Positions 1-8,554 of a stretch of 64,000 bases of DNA are shown here, in pieces. The stretch is from Rhodanobacter soli. Its GTDB lineage: Bacteria > Pseudomonadota > Gammaproteobacteria > Xanthomonadales > Rhodanobacteraceae. Positions within the stretch are counted from its first letter, which is position 1. Each line of letters starts with the position of its first letter. Location of the stretch: assembly GCF_040548735.1 (NCBI RefSeq), contig NZ_JBEPSD010000003.1, positions 372,001-436,000 of the forward strand. Reading direction: 5' to 3'. The notes beneath the pieces were generated by a model. It saw nothing but the letters and a program-made list of their open reading frames with translations, was not told where the DNA came from and searched no databases. Position numbers and translations under genes: made by a program.

Positions 1-693
1 CAGCTGTTGCTGGGCGCGTTCGGCGAGATCTATCCCGGCCCCTGCGGCCATTGCGACAACTGCATCGCGCCGCCGAAAACCTGGGACGCCACGGTGCCCG
101 CGCAGAAGGCGTTGTCGGCGGTGTACCGCACCGGCCAGCGCTTCGGCTCCGGCCACGTGATCGACGTGCTGCGCGGCGAGGAGACCGAGCGCGTGCTCAG
201 CCTCGACCATCACCGCCTCAGCACCTTCGGCATCGGCGCCGAGATGGACGAGAAGCAATGGCGCTCGGTGTTCCGCCAGCTGCTCGCCGCCGGCCTGCTG
301 GAAGCCGACGCCGAAGGCTACGGCACCTTGCGCCTCACCGCCGCCAGCCGCAGCGTGCTCAGCGGCGGCAAACCAGTGAAGCTGCGCGAGGACGCGCGCC
401 CCGAACGCGCCAGCCGTCGCCGGCGCGACAGCAAGCTGGTCACCGGCGGCGGCAGCCTCGGCATCGAGGCCTACGAGCAGGAATTGTGGGACGCGCTGCG
501 CGCCCTGCGCACGCAGCTGGCGAAGCAGCAGGGCGTGCCGCCGTACGTGGTGTTCCATGACGCCACCCTGCTGGCGATGCTGCGCGCCATGCCGGCCAAC
601 GAAGACGAGCTGGCCACCATCAGCGGCGTCGGCGAAGCCAAGCTCAAGCGCTACGGCGGCGATTTCCTGGCCGTGATCAACGCCGCGGAATAA
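1..693 (+). CDS. recQ: ATP-dependent DNA helicase RecQ, C-terminal part (5' end outside window)
   Basis: This is the last 230 codons of a RecQ 3'-5' DNA helicase, a DNA repair and recombination enzyme; the helicase core lies to the left of the window. The frame is open from base 1. Cysteines 15, 18 and 21 (CGHCDNC) are the end of the RecQ zinc-binding cluster. A winged-helix RQC region follows at about residues 35-120, with FGSGHVIDVLRG and the LSTFGIGAEM stretch. A C-terminal HRDC domain covers about residues 155-228, ending in the typical TISGVGEAKLKRYG helix-hairpin. A basic linker of about 35 residues separates RQC from HRDC. The gene is followed by 305 bp of regulatory DNA belonging to the next gene. 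Confidence 0.95.
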   Translation, partial: QLLLGAFGEIYPGPCGHCDNCIAPPKTWDATVPAQKALSAVYRTGQRFGSGHVIDVLRGEETERVLSLDHHRLSTFGIGAEMDEKQWRSVFRQLLAAGLLEADAEGYGTLRLTAASRSVLSGGKPVKLREDARPERASRRRRDSKLVTGGGSLGIEAYEQELWDALRALRTQLAKQQGVPPYVVFHDATLLAMLRAMPANEDELATISGVGEAKLKRYGGDFLAVINAAE

Positions 694-832
694 CCGACGC
701 GCGTGGTACTGCGTTCATAAATTTCCTGGCATCCAGGCCACTTGCCGTGCGCCAACGGGTGCTTCGATTCCCCATTCGCGATTCCCTCATCGGACGCGCT
801 GCGCGTGACTTGAAAGACAGGCTTGGCGAATA

Positions 833-848
833 ATGACAGCGCTGTCAT
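833..848. promoter_or_regulatory. LacI-family operator, TGACAGCGCTGTCA type (copy 1)
   Basis: Perfect 16-bp palindrome ATGACAGCGCTGTCAT with the central CG typical of LacI-family operators. The same 14-bp core recurs at 16910, 22267 and 22288, always before sugar-uptake or glycosidase genes. It lies 150 bp before the sugar porter start. The likely binder is one of the two LacI proteins in the window, most plausibly the one encoded just downstream of the porter. Confidence 0.8.
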
Positions 849-916
849 AGTGGCGGCCGACACGGGCAACCGATGCACCCTTCGGGGCAGGCGCCGGTGA
901 CTTTGCATTTTGCGCC

Positions 917-930
917 TGCATACGTATTCA
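917..930. promoter_or_regulatory. LacI-family operator, TGCATACGTATTCA type (copy 1)
   Basis: TGCATACGTATTCA is a near-perfect palindrome around a central CG. The identical 14-mer occurs at 15596, at 37128, and inverted at 37296, each time next to maltodextrin genes. Here it lies 68 bp before the sugar porter, downstream of a different operator class at 833. The porter therefore appears to be under two regulators. Confidence 0.8.
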
Positions 931-998
931 GCCGGACACGGTAAGGGCTGCAGTGCAGACTCGGGCGCATCTGGATGCCATGACGTTGGGGAGACGCG

Positions 999-2423
999 AT
1001 GAGCACGATGGAGATGACGGGCGACGGGCTGGGCCAGCGCGCCACCGCACGGGTGGTGTTGATCTCGGCGGCGGCGGCGCTGGGCGGGTTCCTGTTCGGT
1101 TTCGATACGGCGGTGATCAACGGCGCGGTCGACGCGGTCCGCGGCGGCTTCGCGCTGGACGCGGCGCAGATCGGCTTCGCGGTGTCCTGCGCGCTGCTCG
1201 GTTCGGCGCTGGGCGCGTGGTATGCCGGCATGCTGGCCAACCGCTTCGGCCGCGTGCGCACGATGCAGGTGGCGGCCGTGTTGCTGGTCGCCAGTGCGCT
1301 GGGCTCGGGGCTGGTGACCGCGGTGTGGGACCTGATCCTGTGGCGCCTGGTCGGCGGCATCGGCGTGGGCGTGGCCTCGGTGATCGCGCCCACCTACATT
1401 GCCGAAGTCTCGCCCGCGCACATCCGCGGCCGGCTCGGCTCGATGCAGCAGCTGGCGATCGTGCTGGGCATCTTCGCCGCCCTGCTCAGCGATGCGTGGC
1501 TGGCCGGCGTGGCCGGCGGCGCGGCGGAACCGCTGTGGTTCGGGCTGGCCGCGTGGCGCTGGATGTTCCTGGTGGCGACGCTGCCGGCGCTGGTCTACGG
1601 CACCCTGGTGCTGGGCGTGCCGGAATCGCCGCGGCACCTGGTCGCCAAGGGCCGCATCGACGAGGCCCGCGTGGTGTTGCGCAAGGTGCTGAACATGCAC
1701 AGCGAGACGGCGTTGGACAACAAGCTGCGCGACATCAAGGACAGCCTGCGCTCGGAGCACCGGCCACGCCTGCGCGACCTGTGCGGCAAGACCGCCGGGC
1801 TGCTGCCGGTGGTGTGGATCGGCATCCTGCTGTCGGTGTTCCAGCAGTTCGTGGGCATCAACGTGATCTTCTACTACTCGTCCACCCTGTGGCATTCGGT
1901 GGGCTTCAGCGAAGCCGACTCGTTCACCATCACCGTGGTCACCTCGATCGTCAACGTGCTGGTGACCCTGGTGGCGATCGCGCTGGTCGACAAGATCGGA
2001 CGCAAGCCGCTGCTGGTGATCGGCTCGGCCGGCATGGCGATCACCCTGGGGTTGATGGCGTGGTGCTTCTCGCAGGCCACTGGCAGCGGTGCCACGCTGA
2101 GCCTGCCCGGCGCCACCGGCATGGTGGCGCTGGTCGCGGCGAATGCGTACGTGGTGTTCTTCGGCGTGAGCTGGGGCCCGGTGGTATGGGTACTGCTGGG
2201 CGAGATGTTTCCGAACCGGATCCGCGCCACCGCGCTGGCGGTGGCCGCGGCGGCGCAGTGGCTGGCGAACTTCGCGATCACCAGCACGTTCCCCGCGCTG
2301 GCCGAGCTGGGCCTCAGTTTCGCCTACGGCCTGTACGCCGGCTTCGCGCTGCTGTCGCTGCTGTTCGTGCTGGCCGGCGTGCGCGAGACGAAGGGCATCG
2401 AGCTGGAGGACATGCGCGCATGA
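999..2423 (+). CDS. MFS sugar porter (glucose/xylose/galactose:H+ symporter type)
   Basis: A 474-residue inner-membrane transporter of the major facilitator sugar porter family, expected to import a monosaccharide with protons. Family signatures are visible: NRFGRVRT in the loop between helices 2 and 3, PTYIAEVSPAHIRG near helix 4-5, PESPRHLV at the end of the sixth helix, QQFVGINVIFYYS in helix 7 and DKIGRKPLL between helices 8 and 9. Twelve hydrophobic segments fit the length. The ATG is preceded by GGGGAG. Two operator classes upstream, shared with a maltodextrin regulon and a beta-glucoside regulon, suggest it carries the common end product, glucose. That substrate is inferred from context. 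A LacI regulator follows after 144 bp. Confidence 0.9.
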   Translation: MSTMEMTGDGLGQRATARVVLISAAAALGGFLFGFDTAVINGAVDAVRGGFALDAAQIGFAVSCALLGSALGAWYAGMLANRFGRVRTMQVAAVLLVASALGSGLVTAVWDLILWRLVGGIGVGVASVIAPTYIAEVSPAHIRGRLGSMQQLAIVLGIFAALLSDAWLAGVAGGAAEPLWFGLAAWRWMFLVATLPALVYGTLVLGVPESPRHLVAKGRIDEARVVLRKVLNMHSETALDNKLRDIKDSLRSEHRPRLRDLCGKTAGLLPVVWIGILLSVFQQFVGINVIFYYSSTLWHSVGFSEADSFTITVVTSIVNVLVTLVAIALVDKIGRKPLLVIGSAGMAITLGLMAWCFSQATGSGATLSLPGATGMVALVAANAYVVFFGVSWGPVVWVLLGEMFPNRIRATALAVAAAAQWLANFAITSTFPALAELGLSFAYGLYAGFALLSLLFVLAGVRETKGIELEDMRA

Positions 2424-2567
2424 GGATCATCTCTCGGCCAGCGTCCATGGCGACATGCACCTGCCTCGACCAGCGGCGGACGGTATACGACAAGCGGCGC
2501 GCAAACCGGCTAGGATTTGGCACGGACGGCATGGCGCCGTCGCAAAAGCTTGCGGGTCGCGCTGCGG

Positions 2568-3590
2568 ATGAAGGCAAAAGCCACATCGATCGACATTGCC
2601 CACCTGGCCGGGGTATCCCAGGCCACGGTGTCGCGCGCGCTGCGCGGCAGCCCACTGGTCAATGAGGAAACCCGGCGGCGCATCCAGGCCGCCGCCGAGC
2701 AGCTCAACTACAAGGTCGACAAGAACGCCTCCAACCTGCGCCGAATGCATTCCGGCACGCTGGCGCTGCTGTTCTTCGAGGACCCCACCGCCGACGAGTC
2801 GCACATCAACCCGTTCTTCCTGTCGATGCTGGGCTCGATCACCCGCGCCTGCGCGTTGCAGGGCTATGACCTGCTGATCTCGTTCCAGCAGTTCTCGCAC
2901 GACTGGCACGCCGACTTCGCCGACAGCAAGAAGGCCGACGGCCTGATCCTGCTCGGCTACGGCGACTACCTGGCCTACCGCGACAAGCTGGAGAAGCTGG
3001 TTGCCCAGGGCACCCGTTTCGTGCGCTGGGGCGCGGTGCTGCCGGACCAGCCCGGCGTGTCGATCGGCTGCGACAATTTCCGCGGCGGCCAGGCGGTGGC
3101 CGAACACCTGCTGGAGCGCGGCTGCCGCCGCATCGCCTTCCTCGGCGACGCGTCCAGCCACTACCCGGAGTTCTTCGGGCGCTATCGCGGCTACGTCGAT
3201 GCCCTGCAGCGGGCCGGGGTGGAAGTCGACCCCGCGCTGCAGGAAAACGCCGAGAGCACCGAGCGCTTCGGCTATGAGGCGATGCGCAGCCTGATCCTGC
3301 GCGAGGCCGGCTTCGACGCGGTATTCGCCGCCAGCGACCTGATCGCGATCGGTGCCATGCGCGCGCTCAGCGACCACGGCCTGCGCATACCGCAGGATGT
3401 GGCGCTGGCCGGCTTCGACGACATCCCCATGGCCAGCTTCGTGAATCCGCCGCTGACCACTGTCCTGCAGGACACCAAGCAGGCCGGCGAGGTACTGGTG
3501 GACAGCCTGCTCGGCCTGATCCGCGGCGAACCGGTGGACAGCGAGGTGCTGTCGGTGAAGCTGGTGGTGCGGCGGTCGAGCCTGCGCTGA
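2568..3590 (+). CDS. LacI-family transcriptional regulator (candidate regulator of the TGACAGCGCTGTCA sites)
   Basis: A 340-residue LacI/GalR-family repressor. The N-terminal helix-turn-helix (SIDIAHLAGVSQATVSRALRG, residues about 8-28) and hinge helix are followed by a periplasmic-binding-protein-like sugar-sensing domain from about residue 65 to the end, with ASDLIAIGAMRAL and VALAGFDDIPMASF typical of the family. I chose the ATG at 2568 because it directly precedes the helix-turn-helix. A TTG at 2550 and an ATG at 2517 are also in frame, and no strong ribosome binding site decides. It follows the sugar porter in the same direction. Assignment to the TGACAGCGCTGTCA operators is inference from this neighbourhood and from the other LacI protein having its own adjacent site. 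Confidence 0.88.
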   Translation: MKAKATSIDIAHLAGVSQATVSRALRGSPLVNEETRRRIQAAAEQLNYKVDKNASNLRRMHSGTLALLFFEDPTADESHINPFFLSMLGSITRACALQGYDLLISFQQFSHDWHADFADSKKADGLILLGYGDYLAYRDKLEKLVAQGTRFVRWGAVLPDQPGVSIGCDNFRGGQAVAEHLLERGCRRIAFLGDASSHYPEFFGRYRGYVDALQRAGVEVDPALQENAESTERFGYEAMRSLILREAGFDAVFAASDLIAIGAMRALSDHGLRIPQDVALAGFDDIPMASFVNPPLTTVLQDTKQAGEVLVDSLLGLIRGEPVDSEVLSVKLVVRRSSLR

Positions 3591-3681
3591 AAGCGCCGTG
3601 GCGTAGTCGTTGCGGCCTTCATGCGCGATCGCTTAACCTGCCTTGGCTGCCTACCCACTTGCATGACGGGACGCTCGCACC

Positions 3682-6180
3682 ATGGATCACCCGCGGCTGG
3701 AACTGGACTTTCATCAGGTGTTCGAGCGGGTCACCGATGCCTACGTGGCGCTGGATCGGGACTGGCGCTACACCTACGCCAATGCGAAGGCCTGCCAGCT
3801 CTTCGGGCGCGCCGTCGGGGAACTGATCGGCCGGCACATCTGGACGGAATTTCCGGAAGGCGCCGGCCAGCCGTTCCATCACGCCTACGAACAGGCGATG
3901 GCCGAACAGCGCCCGCTGCAGATCGAGGCGTTCTATCCGCCGTACAACCGCTGGTTCGAGAACCGCATCTATCCGTCGGCGGACGGGCTGACGATCTATT
4001 TCCACGACATCACCGAGCGCAAGCGCGCCGAGCAACTGGATGCCGGCCAGCACGAGATTCTGGAGGGCATCGCCGCACAACGGCCACTGGTGGAAAGCCT
4101 CGAACAGATCGCCCGCCTGCACGAAACGATGAACCCCGGCGCGCTGTGCTCGCTGCTGTTGCTCGACGAGGACGGCCGGCATGTACTGCACGGCGCCGCG
4201 CCGAGCTTGCCGGAAACGTACAACCGCACCCTGCATGGGCTGGAGATCGGCGAGGCGCACGGCTCGTGCGGTACCGCCGCGTGGCATGGCGAGCGCGTGG
4301 TGGTGGCCGATATCGCCAGTCACCCGTACTGGGAGGACTACCGCGGGCCGGCGCTGGCGCATGGCCTCAAGGCGTGCTGGTCGACGCCGGTGTTCGGCAG
4401 CCATCACGAAGTGCTGGGCACCTTTGCGGTGTATTTCCGCGAGCCGCGCGAACCGCGTGAAGAGGAACTGCGCAGCATCGACCGCATGTTGCCGATCACC
4501 GGCATCGCGATCGAAAGCGCGCGCCTGGTCGAGCGCCTGCGCGCGCGCAACCGCTTCTTCGACATGTCGCAGGAAATCTTCTGCATCCTCGACCCGCGCA
4601 GCGAGCGGCTGCTGCAGTTCAATCCGTCATTGCCGCGCCTGACCGGTTACGGCACCGGCGAACTGACCTTGCGCAGTTACCGCGAATTCCTGCAGCCGGA
4701 GGGTCCCGGCGACGGCTCCGATCCGATGGTGGTGCTGGGCCGCTCCGGCGAGCGGGTCCACGAGTTCGTCAACCGCTGCCGCTGCCGCGACGGGAGCGAA
4801 CGGCTGCTGGAGTGGGTTTCGTTCGCCGCGCCCGACGGGCTGGTCTACGCGGTGGCGCGCGACATTACCGAGCGGCGCCGGGTACAGGCGGAACTGGCCC
4901 ACGCCTCCAGCCACGATCCGGTGACCGGGCTGCCGCAGCACCTGGAACTCGGGCGGGCGCTGCGAGCCATGCTGGAGGACACGCCGGCCCCGGTCTGGGT
5001 GCTGGTGATCGGGCTGGACCGCTTCCAGGGCGTCAACGAATCGGTGGGCCATCTCGCCGGCGACGACGTGCTGCGGCAACTGGCCGCCCGCCTGCAGGCA
5101 GCGCTGGCCGGGCAGGGCCGGATCGCCCGGTTCGCCGGCGACGAGTTCGTGGTGACCGTGGCCGGCCTGTCGGCGGATGGCGCGCATGCGCTGGCCGAGC
5201 GCCTACGTGCCGCCGTGGCCGAACCGGTCGAGGGCAGCGATTACCGGCTGCTGCTGACCGCCAGTGTGGGCATCAGCCATTCGCCCGATCACGGCACCGA
5301 CCCGAACAACCTGTTGCGCCGGGCCGAGGCCGCGATGAACCTGGCCAAGCGGGAAGGGCGCGACCGGGTGTCCGAGTTCTCCGTCGAGCAGATGCGCGAC
5401 CTGGAAGACCGCCTGGTGATGGGCAACCAGTTGCGCGACGCGATCCGGCACGGCGAGCTGGAGCTCCACTACCAGCCGCAGTATCGCGCCGCCGATCGCC
5501 GGCTGACCGGCTTCGAGGCGCTGCTGCGCTGGAACAGCCGGAACCTTGGCCAGGTCCCGCCGGCCCGCTTCATCCCGATCGCCGAGGCGCTGGGCCTGAT
5601 GCACGAGATCGGCGAATGGGTGCTCGACGCGGCCTGCCGGCAATTGCGCGCATGGCTGGACCGCGGCCATCGCGACTTCACCGTTGCGGTGAACGTGTCG
5701 GCGCAGCAACTGCAGCGTCACGGCCTGGTCGCGCAGGTCGGCGCGGCACTGCAACGGCACAACGTGCCGCCGGCGATGCTGGACATCGAGATCACCGAAA
5801 GCTCGTTCATGGAGAACGTGTGGCGCGTGCAGCGCACGCTGGCCGAGCTGAAGGCGCTGGGCATCAAGTTGTCGCTGGACGATTTCGGCACCGGTTATTC
5901 CAGCCTGGCGTACCTCAAGCAGTTTCCCATCGACAAGCTGAAGATCGACCAGGCTTTCGTGCGCGGCCTGCCGACCGACGCCGCCGATGCGGCGATCGTG
6001 CGCACCATCATCGCGATGGCGCACGAACTGCACATGTGCGTGGCGGCCGAAGGCGTGGCGAGCCAGGCACAGGCGGACTTCCTCGCCGCCGCCGGCTGCG
6101 ACGAACTGCAGGGCAACCATCTCGGCCCGGCATTGCGCACGCCGCAGGCCGGGGAGCGCTTCGTCGACGGCGAGCCTTGA
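3682..6180 (+). CDS. PAS-GAF-PAS-GGDEF-EAL cyclic-di-GMP signalling protein
   Basis: An 832-residue cytoplasmic protein with no signal peptide or membrane helix. Order: PAS (about 8-115), GAF (about 130-275), second PAS (about 285-395), GGDEF (about 405-565) and EAL (about 580-825). The cyclase signature is AGDEF (485-489) instead of GGDEF, and the RxxD inhibitory site upstream is absent. The EAL domain keeps E612-A-L, D733-D734 in DDFGTGYSSL and KIDQAF, so phosphodiesterase activity is likely. Later motifs drift: EGVAS where EGVET is usual. The balance between synthesis and hydrolysis cannot be told from sequence. It stands alone, convergent with the patatin gene 22 bp away. The exopolysaccharide operon in the window is one conceivable target of c-di-GMP control, but nothing here links them directly. 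Confidence 0.93.
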   Translation: MDHPRLELDFHQVFERVTDAYVALDRDWRYTYANAKACQLFGRAVGELIGRHIWTEFPEGAGQPFHHAYEQAMAEQRPLQIEAFYPPYNRWFENRIYPSADGLTIYFHDITERKRAEQLDAGQHEILEGIAAQRPLVESLEQIARLHETMNPGALCSLLLLDEDGRHVLHGAAPSLPETYNRTLHGLEIGEAHGSCGTAAWHGERVVVADIASHPYWEDYRGPALAHGLKACWSTPVFGSHHEVLGTFAVYFREPREPREEELRSIDRMLPITGIAIESARLVERLRARNRFFDMSQEIFCILDPRSERLLQFNPSLPRLTGYGTGELTLRSYREFLQPEGPGDGSDPMVVLGRSGERVHEFVNRCRCRDGSERLLEWVSFAAPDGLVYAVARDITERRRVQAELAHASSHDPVTGLPQHLELGRALRAMLEDTPAPVWVLVIGLDRFQGVNESVGHLAGDDVLRQLAARLQAALAGQGRIARFAGDEFVVTVAGLSADGAHALAERLRAAVAEPVEGSDYRLLLTASVGISHSPDHGTDPNNLLRRAEAAMNLAKREGRDRVSEFSVEQMRDLEDRLVMGNQLRDAIRHGELELHYQPQYRAADRRLTGFEALLRWNSRNLGQVPPARFIPIAEALGLMHEIGEWVLDAACRQLRAWLDRGHRDFTVAVNVSAQQLQRHGLVAQVGAALQRHNVPPAMLDIEITESSFMENVWRVQRTLAELKALGIKLSLDDFGTGYSSLAYLKQFPIDKLKIDQAFVRGLPTDAADAAIVRTIIAMAHELHMCVAAEGVASQAQADFLAAAGCDELQGNHLGPALRTPQAGERFVDGEP

Positions 6181-6202
6181 GCCCGCCGTTATCCGGGTGG
6201 CG

Positions 6203-7444
6203 TCACCGGCTTGCCGTGCCGGGCGACGCCGCCACGGGGCAGGCGGGGCGGTTCGAGGTGGCGGTGCGCCGCAAGCCCATGTTGCGCCGTACCGACTGCG
6301 CCGGGGTCAGCCACAGCAGGCCGCGTGCCGCGCAGTCGGCGGCGTAGTCGAACAACGCCTGCATGTGCGTCTGGTCGAAGTCGATGAAGCTGGCTTGCGG
6401 GTAGTCCACCGGGATCTCGGTGAGACGGAACTGCATGCCCAGCCGCTTCGCCGCCGCGATGTTGTCGATGATCGCCTCGCGGGTCTTGTAGGTCAGCTCG
6501 GCGGCGAAGGCGTTGGAGAGGATGTCGACGGTGTTGTAGCGCGTGGTCTGCGGCGCACGCGCGAGCTGTCCGTTGACGATCATGTACAGGTGCGCCCCGC
6601 GCAGCAGCGGCAATTCGGTGGACTGGATGCCGGCGATCAGCGGCGTGCTGAACACCGAGGTGGTGACGCCGCCGTCCACGTGCATCTCGTCGTACTCGCG
6701 GCTGCCGTCGCGCACGTGGATCAACACCGGCGGAAACACGCCCGGCACGCTGGCCGAGGCGACCAGCACGTCGCGGAACAGCGTGCGCGCCGCGTCGCCG
6801 CCGTGCTGCGCGATCTCGCCCAGGTTCCACAGCACGGTCTCGTGCTTGTCCAGGTCGGTCGTGGCCACCACCAGCCGGCGGCCCTTGTCGGCCTCGCGCG
6901 CCACGGCGTCGATCATCTCCATCGTGACGAAGTGGTCGACCAGTTCGAACAGCGGGTTGTGACGCGGCCGCCCGCGCGGCGATAGCAGGCGCGCCAGGAT
7001 GGTGCGGGTGGGCGAGCGCAGCAGGTGCGCGCTGCGCTCGCCGGTAAAAGCCTCCCGCATGCGCGCGTCCCACTCCGGTCCCAGGAACGCGAACGGCGCC
7101 AGCAGCGCGCCGGCGCTCACCCCGGTCACCATCTCGAATTGCGGCCTTGCATGCGCCCGGCTCAGCCCAGTCAAGGCGCCGGCGCCGTAGGCGCCGCCCG
7201 AGCCGCCGCCGGACAGCGCCAGGATGTCGACCGTGCCGTCGTTCGCCGCGTCGCGAATGCCGCCGAAGAAATCCGGCGCCAACGCGCTGAACGTGCGCTG
7301 GTCGGTGGTGACCAGCCGCACGCTGGGCGGGAATCCAGGCGGTGTCGCCGTACCGATCAATTCGAGTGGCGCCGCACGGCGTGGCGCGGTCTGGCAACCG
7401 GCCAGCAGCAAGCCCATCCACAGCAGCGCGAGCCTGCTTCGCAT
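6203..7444 (-). CDS. Patatin-like phospholipase, lipoprotein
   Basis: A 413-residue patatin-family acyl hydrolase. The chosen start gives a lipoprotein signal with LLAGC and cysteine 17 as lipidation site; an ATG 75 bp upstream lacks this logic. The oxyanion loop is GGGSGGAYGAG (79-89), the nucleophile serine 110 sits in GVSAG, and the dyad aspartate is in the later DGG motif (HVDGGVTTS). A lipid-anchored location in the envelope and phospholipid or acyl-lipid substrates are expected for the family. It is convergent with the GGDEF-EAL gene and is followed upstream by 154 bp without a gene before the ACT-domain gene. Confidence 0.9.
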   Translation of the reverse strand: MRSRLALLWMGLLLAGCQTAPRRAAPLELIGTATPPGFPPSVRLVTTDQRTFSALAPDFFGGIRDAANDGTVDILALSGGGSGGAYGAGALTGLSRAHARPQFEMVTGVSAGALLAPFAFLGPEWDARMREAFTGERSAHLLRSPTRTILARLLSPRGRPRHNPLFELVDHFVTMEMIDAVAREADKGRRLVVATTDLDKHETVLWNLGEIAQHGGDAARTLFRDVLVASASVPGVFPPVLIHVRDGSREYDEMHVDGGVTTSVFSTPLIAGIQSTELPLLRGAHLYMIVNGQLARAPQTTRYNTVDILSNAFAAELTYKTREAIIDNIAAAKRLGMQFRLTEIPVDYPQASFIDFDQTHMQALFDYAADCAARGLLWLTPAQSVRRNMGLRRTATSNRPACPVAASPGTASR

Positions 7445-7598
7445 CGTGGCTCTCCCGGACCAGGTCGCGGCAGTATGCGACGCGACGGAGCGCGCCATCA
7501 AACCCGGATCGCGTTCCACGGGGCGGGTGGGCTTCGGGCCCGATCACTCGACGTTGCCGCGCAGCGTTGCCGGAAGAACGCGGCGTAGCGCGACTTGG

Positions 7599-8021
7599 TC
7601 AGGTCGTGCCGGGATCTGGACCGGAACGCTCCTGCAGCGTTCGCAAGGCGGCGATCGCCTGGCTGGCCGACTCGACGGGCACGAAGAGATGGTCGTGATA
7701 CGCGGCGGCGACGACGTTGCAGCTGATGCCGGCCTCGGCCAGCGCGGTCGCGACGGCGGCGGTCAGGCCGACCGCCTGCAGGTCGGAGTGCACGGTCAGG
7801 GTGATCCATGCGGCGCGGAACAGGATCGGCAGTCCCGCATCCTTCGCCTGCTGCTCCTCGACGATCAGGGTAAGTCCCTCGCTCTCGCGGAACGTGGCGA
7901 TCGGCTCGATCCGATCCGGCACGCCGCCCACGGGCAGCGAGACGAACGCATACATGCCGCGATTCAACACGGGGTTCATCGAGTGCAGCAGTTCGGCGAG
8001 GTCCGAGACGGCGTTGCTCAT
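7599..8021 (-). CDS. ACT-domain protein (DUF2241-type)
   Basis: A 140-residue cytoplasmic protein. It has an N-terminal LHSMNPVLNRGMYAFVSLP segment and a C-terminal ACT-like domain (WITLTVHSDLQAVGLTAAVATALAEAGIS..., about 70-130). This two-part layout is that of small ACT proteins of unknown role; ACT domains usually bind amino acids. No enzyme gene is adjacent to suggest a partner. The start follows a weak GAGGAT ribosome binding site. Confidence 0.8.
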   Translation of the reverse strand: MSNAVSDLAELLHSMNPVLNRGMYAFVSLPVGGVPDRIEPIATFRESEGLTLIVEEQQAKDAGLPILFRAAWITLTVHSDLQAVGLTAAVATALAEAGISCNVVAAAYHDHLFVPVESASQAIAALRTLQERSGPDPGTT

Positions 8022-8048
8022 GGCGGCTGATCCTCGGGGCGTGATCGA

Positions 8049-8258
8049 TCAGCGTGCCGGCTGCGCAGCCCTGGGCTTGTACGCCATCCCGGCTCCCGCC
8101 GGGGCAGTCGGTTCGAAACCGAACTGGGCATACAACTCCTGCGCCTTGCCGTCCGCGATCAGGCTGACATAGCCGCTGGGCGGCACGTTCGCGTCGAGGT
8201 AATCCATGATCTCCCGCATGATGCGCTTGCCCAGCCCCTTGCCCTGATGCCCGGGCAG
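8049..8258 (-). pseudogene. GNAT acetyltransferase remnant, 5'-truncated
   Basis: The last 69 codons of a GNAT N-acetyltransferase are readable: the acetyl-CoA loop HQGKGLGKRIM, then VSLIADGKAQELYAQFGF, and an Ala/Pro-rich tail ending at the stop at 8049-8051. An in-frame TAG (8259-8261) lies exactly where the beta-4 strand should precede the acetyl-CoA loop, and the N-terminal half of the domain is absent. The small membrane-protein gene begins 14 bp further upstream, so the missing half has been deleted, not just shifted in frame. No activity is expected. Confidence 0.8.
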
Positions 8259-8272
8259 CTATCGGCGCCGGA

Positions 8273-8470
8273 TCATTTGCTCGCCGACGTCGATGCTGGC
8301 GCTGCAGGTGCCGTGCGAAACAGCCGCAGCCAGAACGCCAGCTCGAGCAGCACGCCGGCGAGAACCAGTACGGCGCCGACCAGCGGAGTGCCAAAAAACA
8401 GCGGCCCGATGCCGAGGGCATAGGCCGCGACAGCCGCGAGGAAGATGGCGAAAGTGATCAAGTGCCGCAT
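8273..8470 (-). CDS. Small inner-membrane protein, two predicted helices
   Basis: A 65-residue protein with two hydrophobic stretches (about residues 3-24 and 29-50) separated by a short GTP loop, then an Ala/Pro/Ser/Thr-rich tail. I do not recognise a family with a function. It overlaps no other gene and abuts the truncated acetyltransferase on its 3' side. Codon choice is GC-rich, like the neighbours. Confidence 0.6.
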   Translation of the reverse strand: MRHLITFAIFLAAVAAYALGIGPLFFGTPLVGAVLVLAGVLLELAFWLRLFRTAPAAPASTSASK

Positions 8471-8554
8471 GGGTTCACCTCATGGCGTAGCGCACTGCGC
8501 GTGGCTTCACGGACGGCTGCAGGCCGTTCCGCGGAAGGAAGGGCCGAAGCCGAT

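Larger units (their letters stand above)
694..998. other. Intergenic regulatory region upstream of the sugar porter
   Basis: These 305 bases between recQ and the sugar porter hold no convincing gene. They contain two different perfect LacI-type palindromes, at 833-848 and 917-930, both described separately. The stretch 694-830 shows nothing I can name. The porter start at 999 has a good ribosome binding site (GGGGAG, about 8 bases upstream). Confidence 0.7.
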
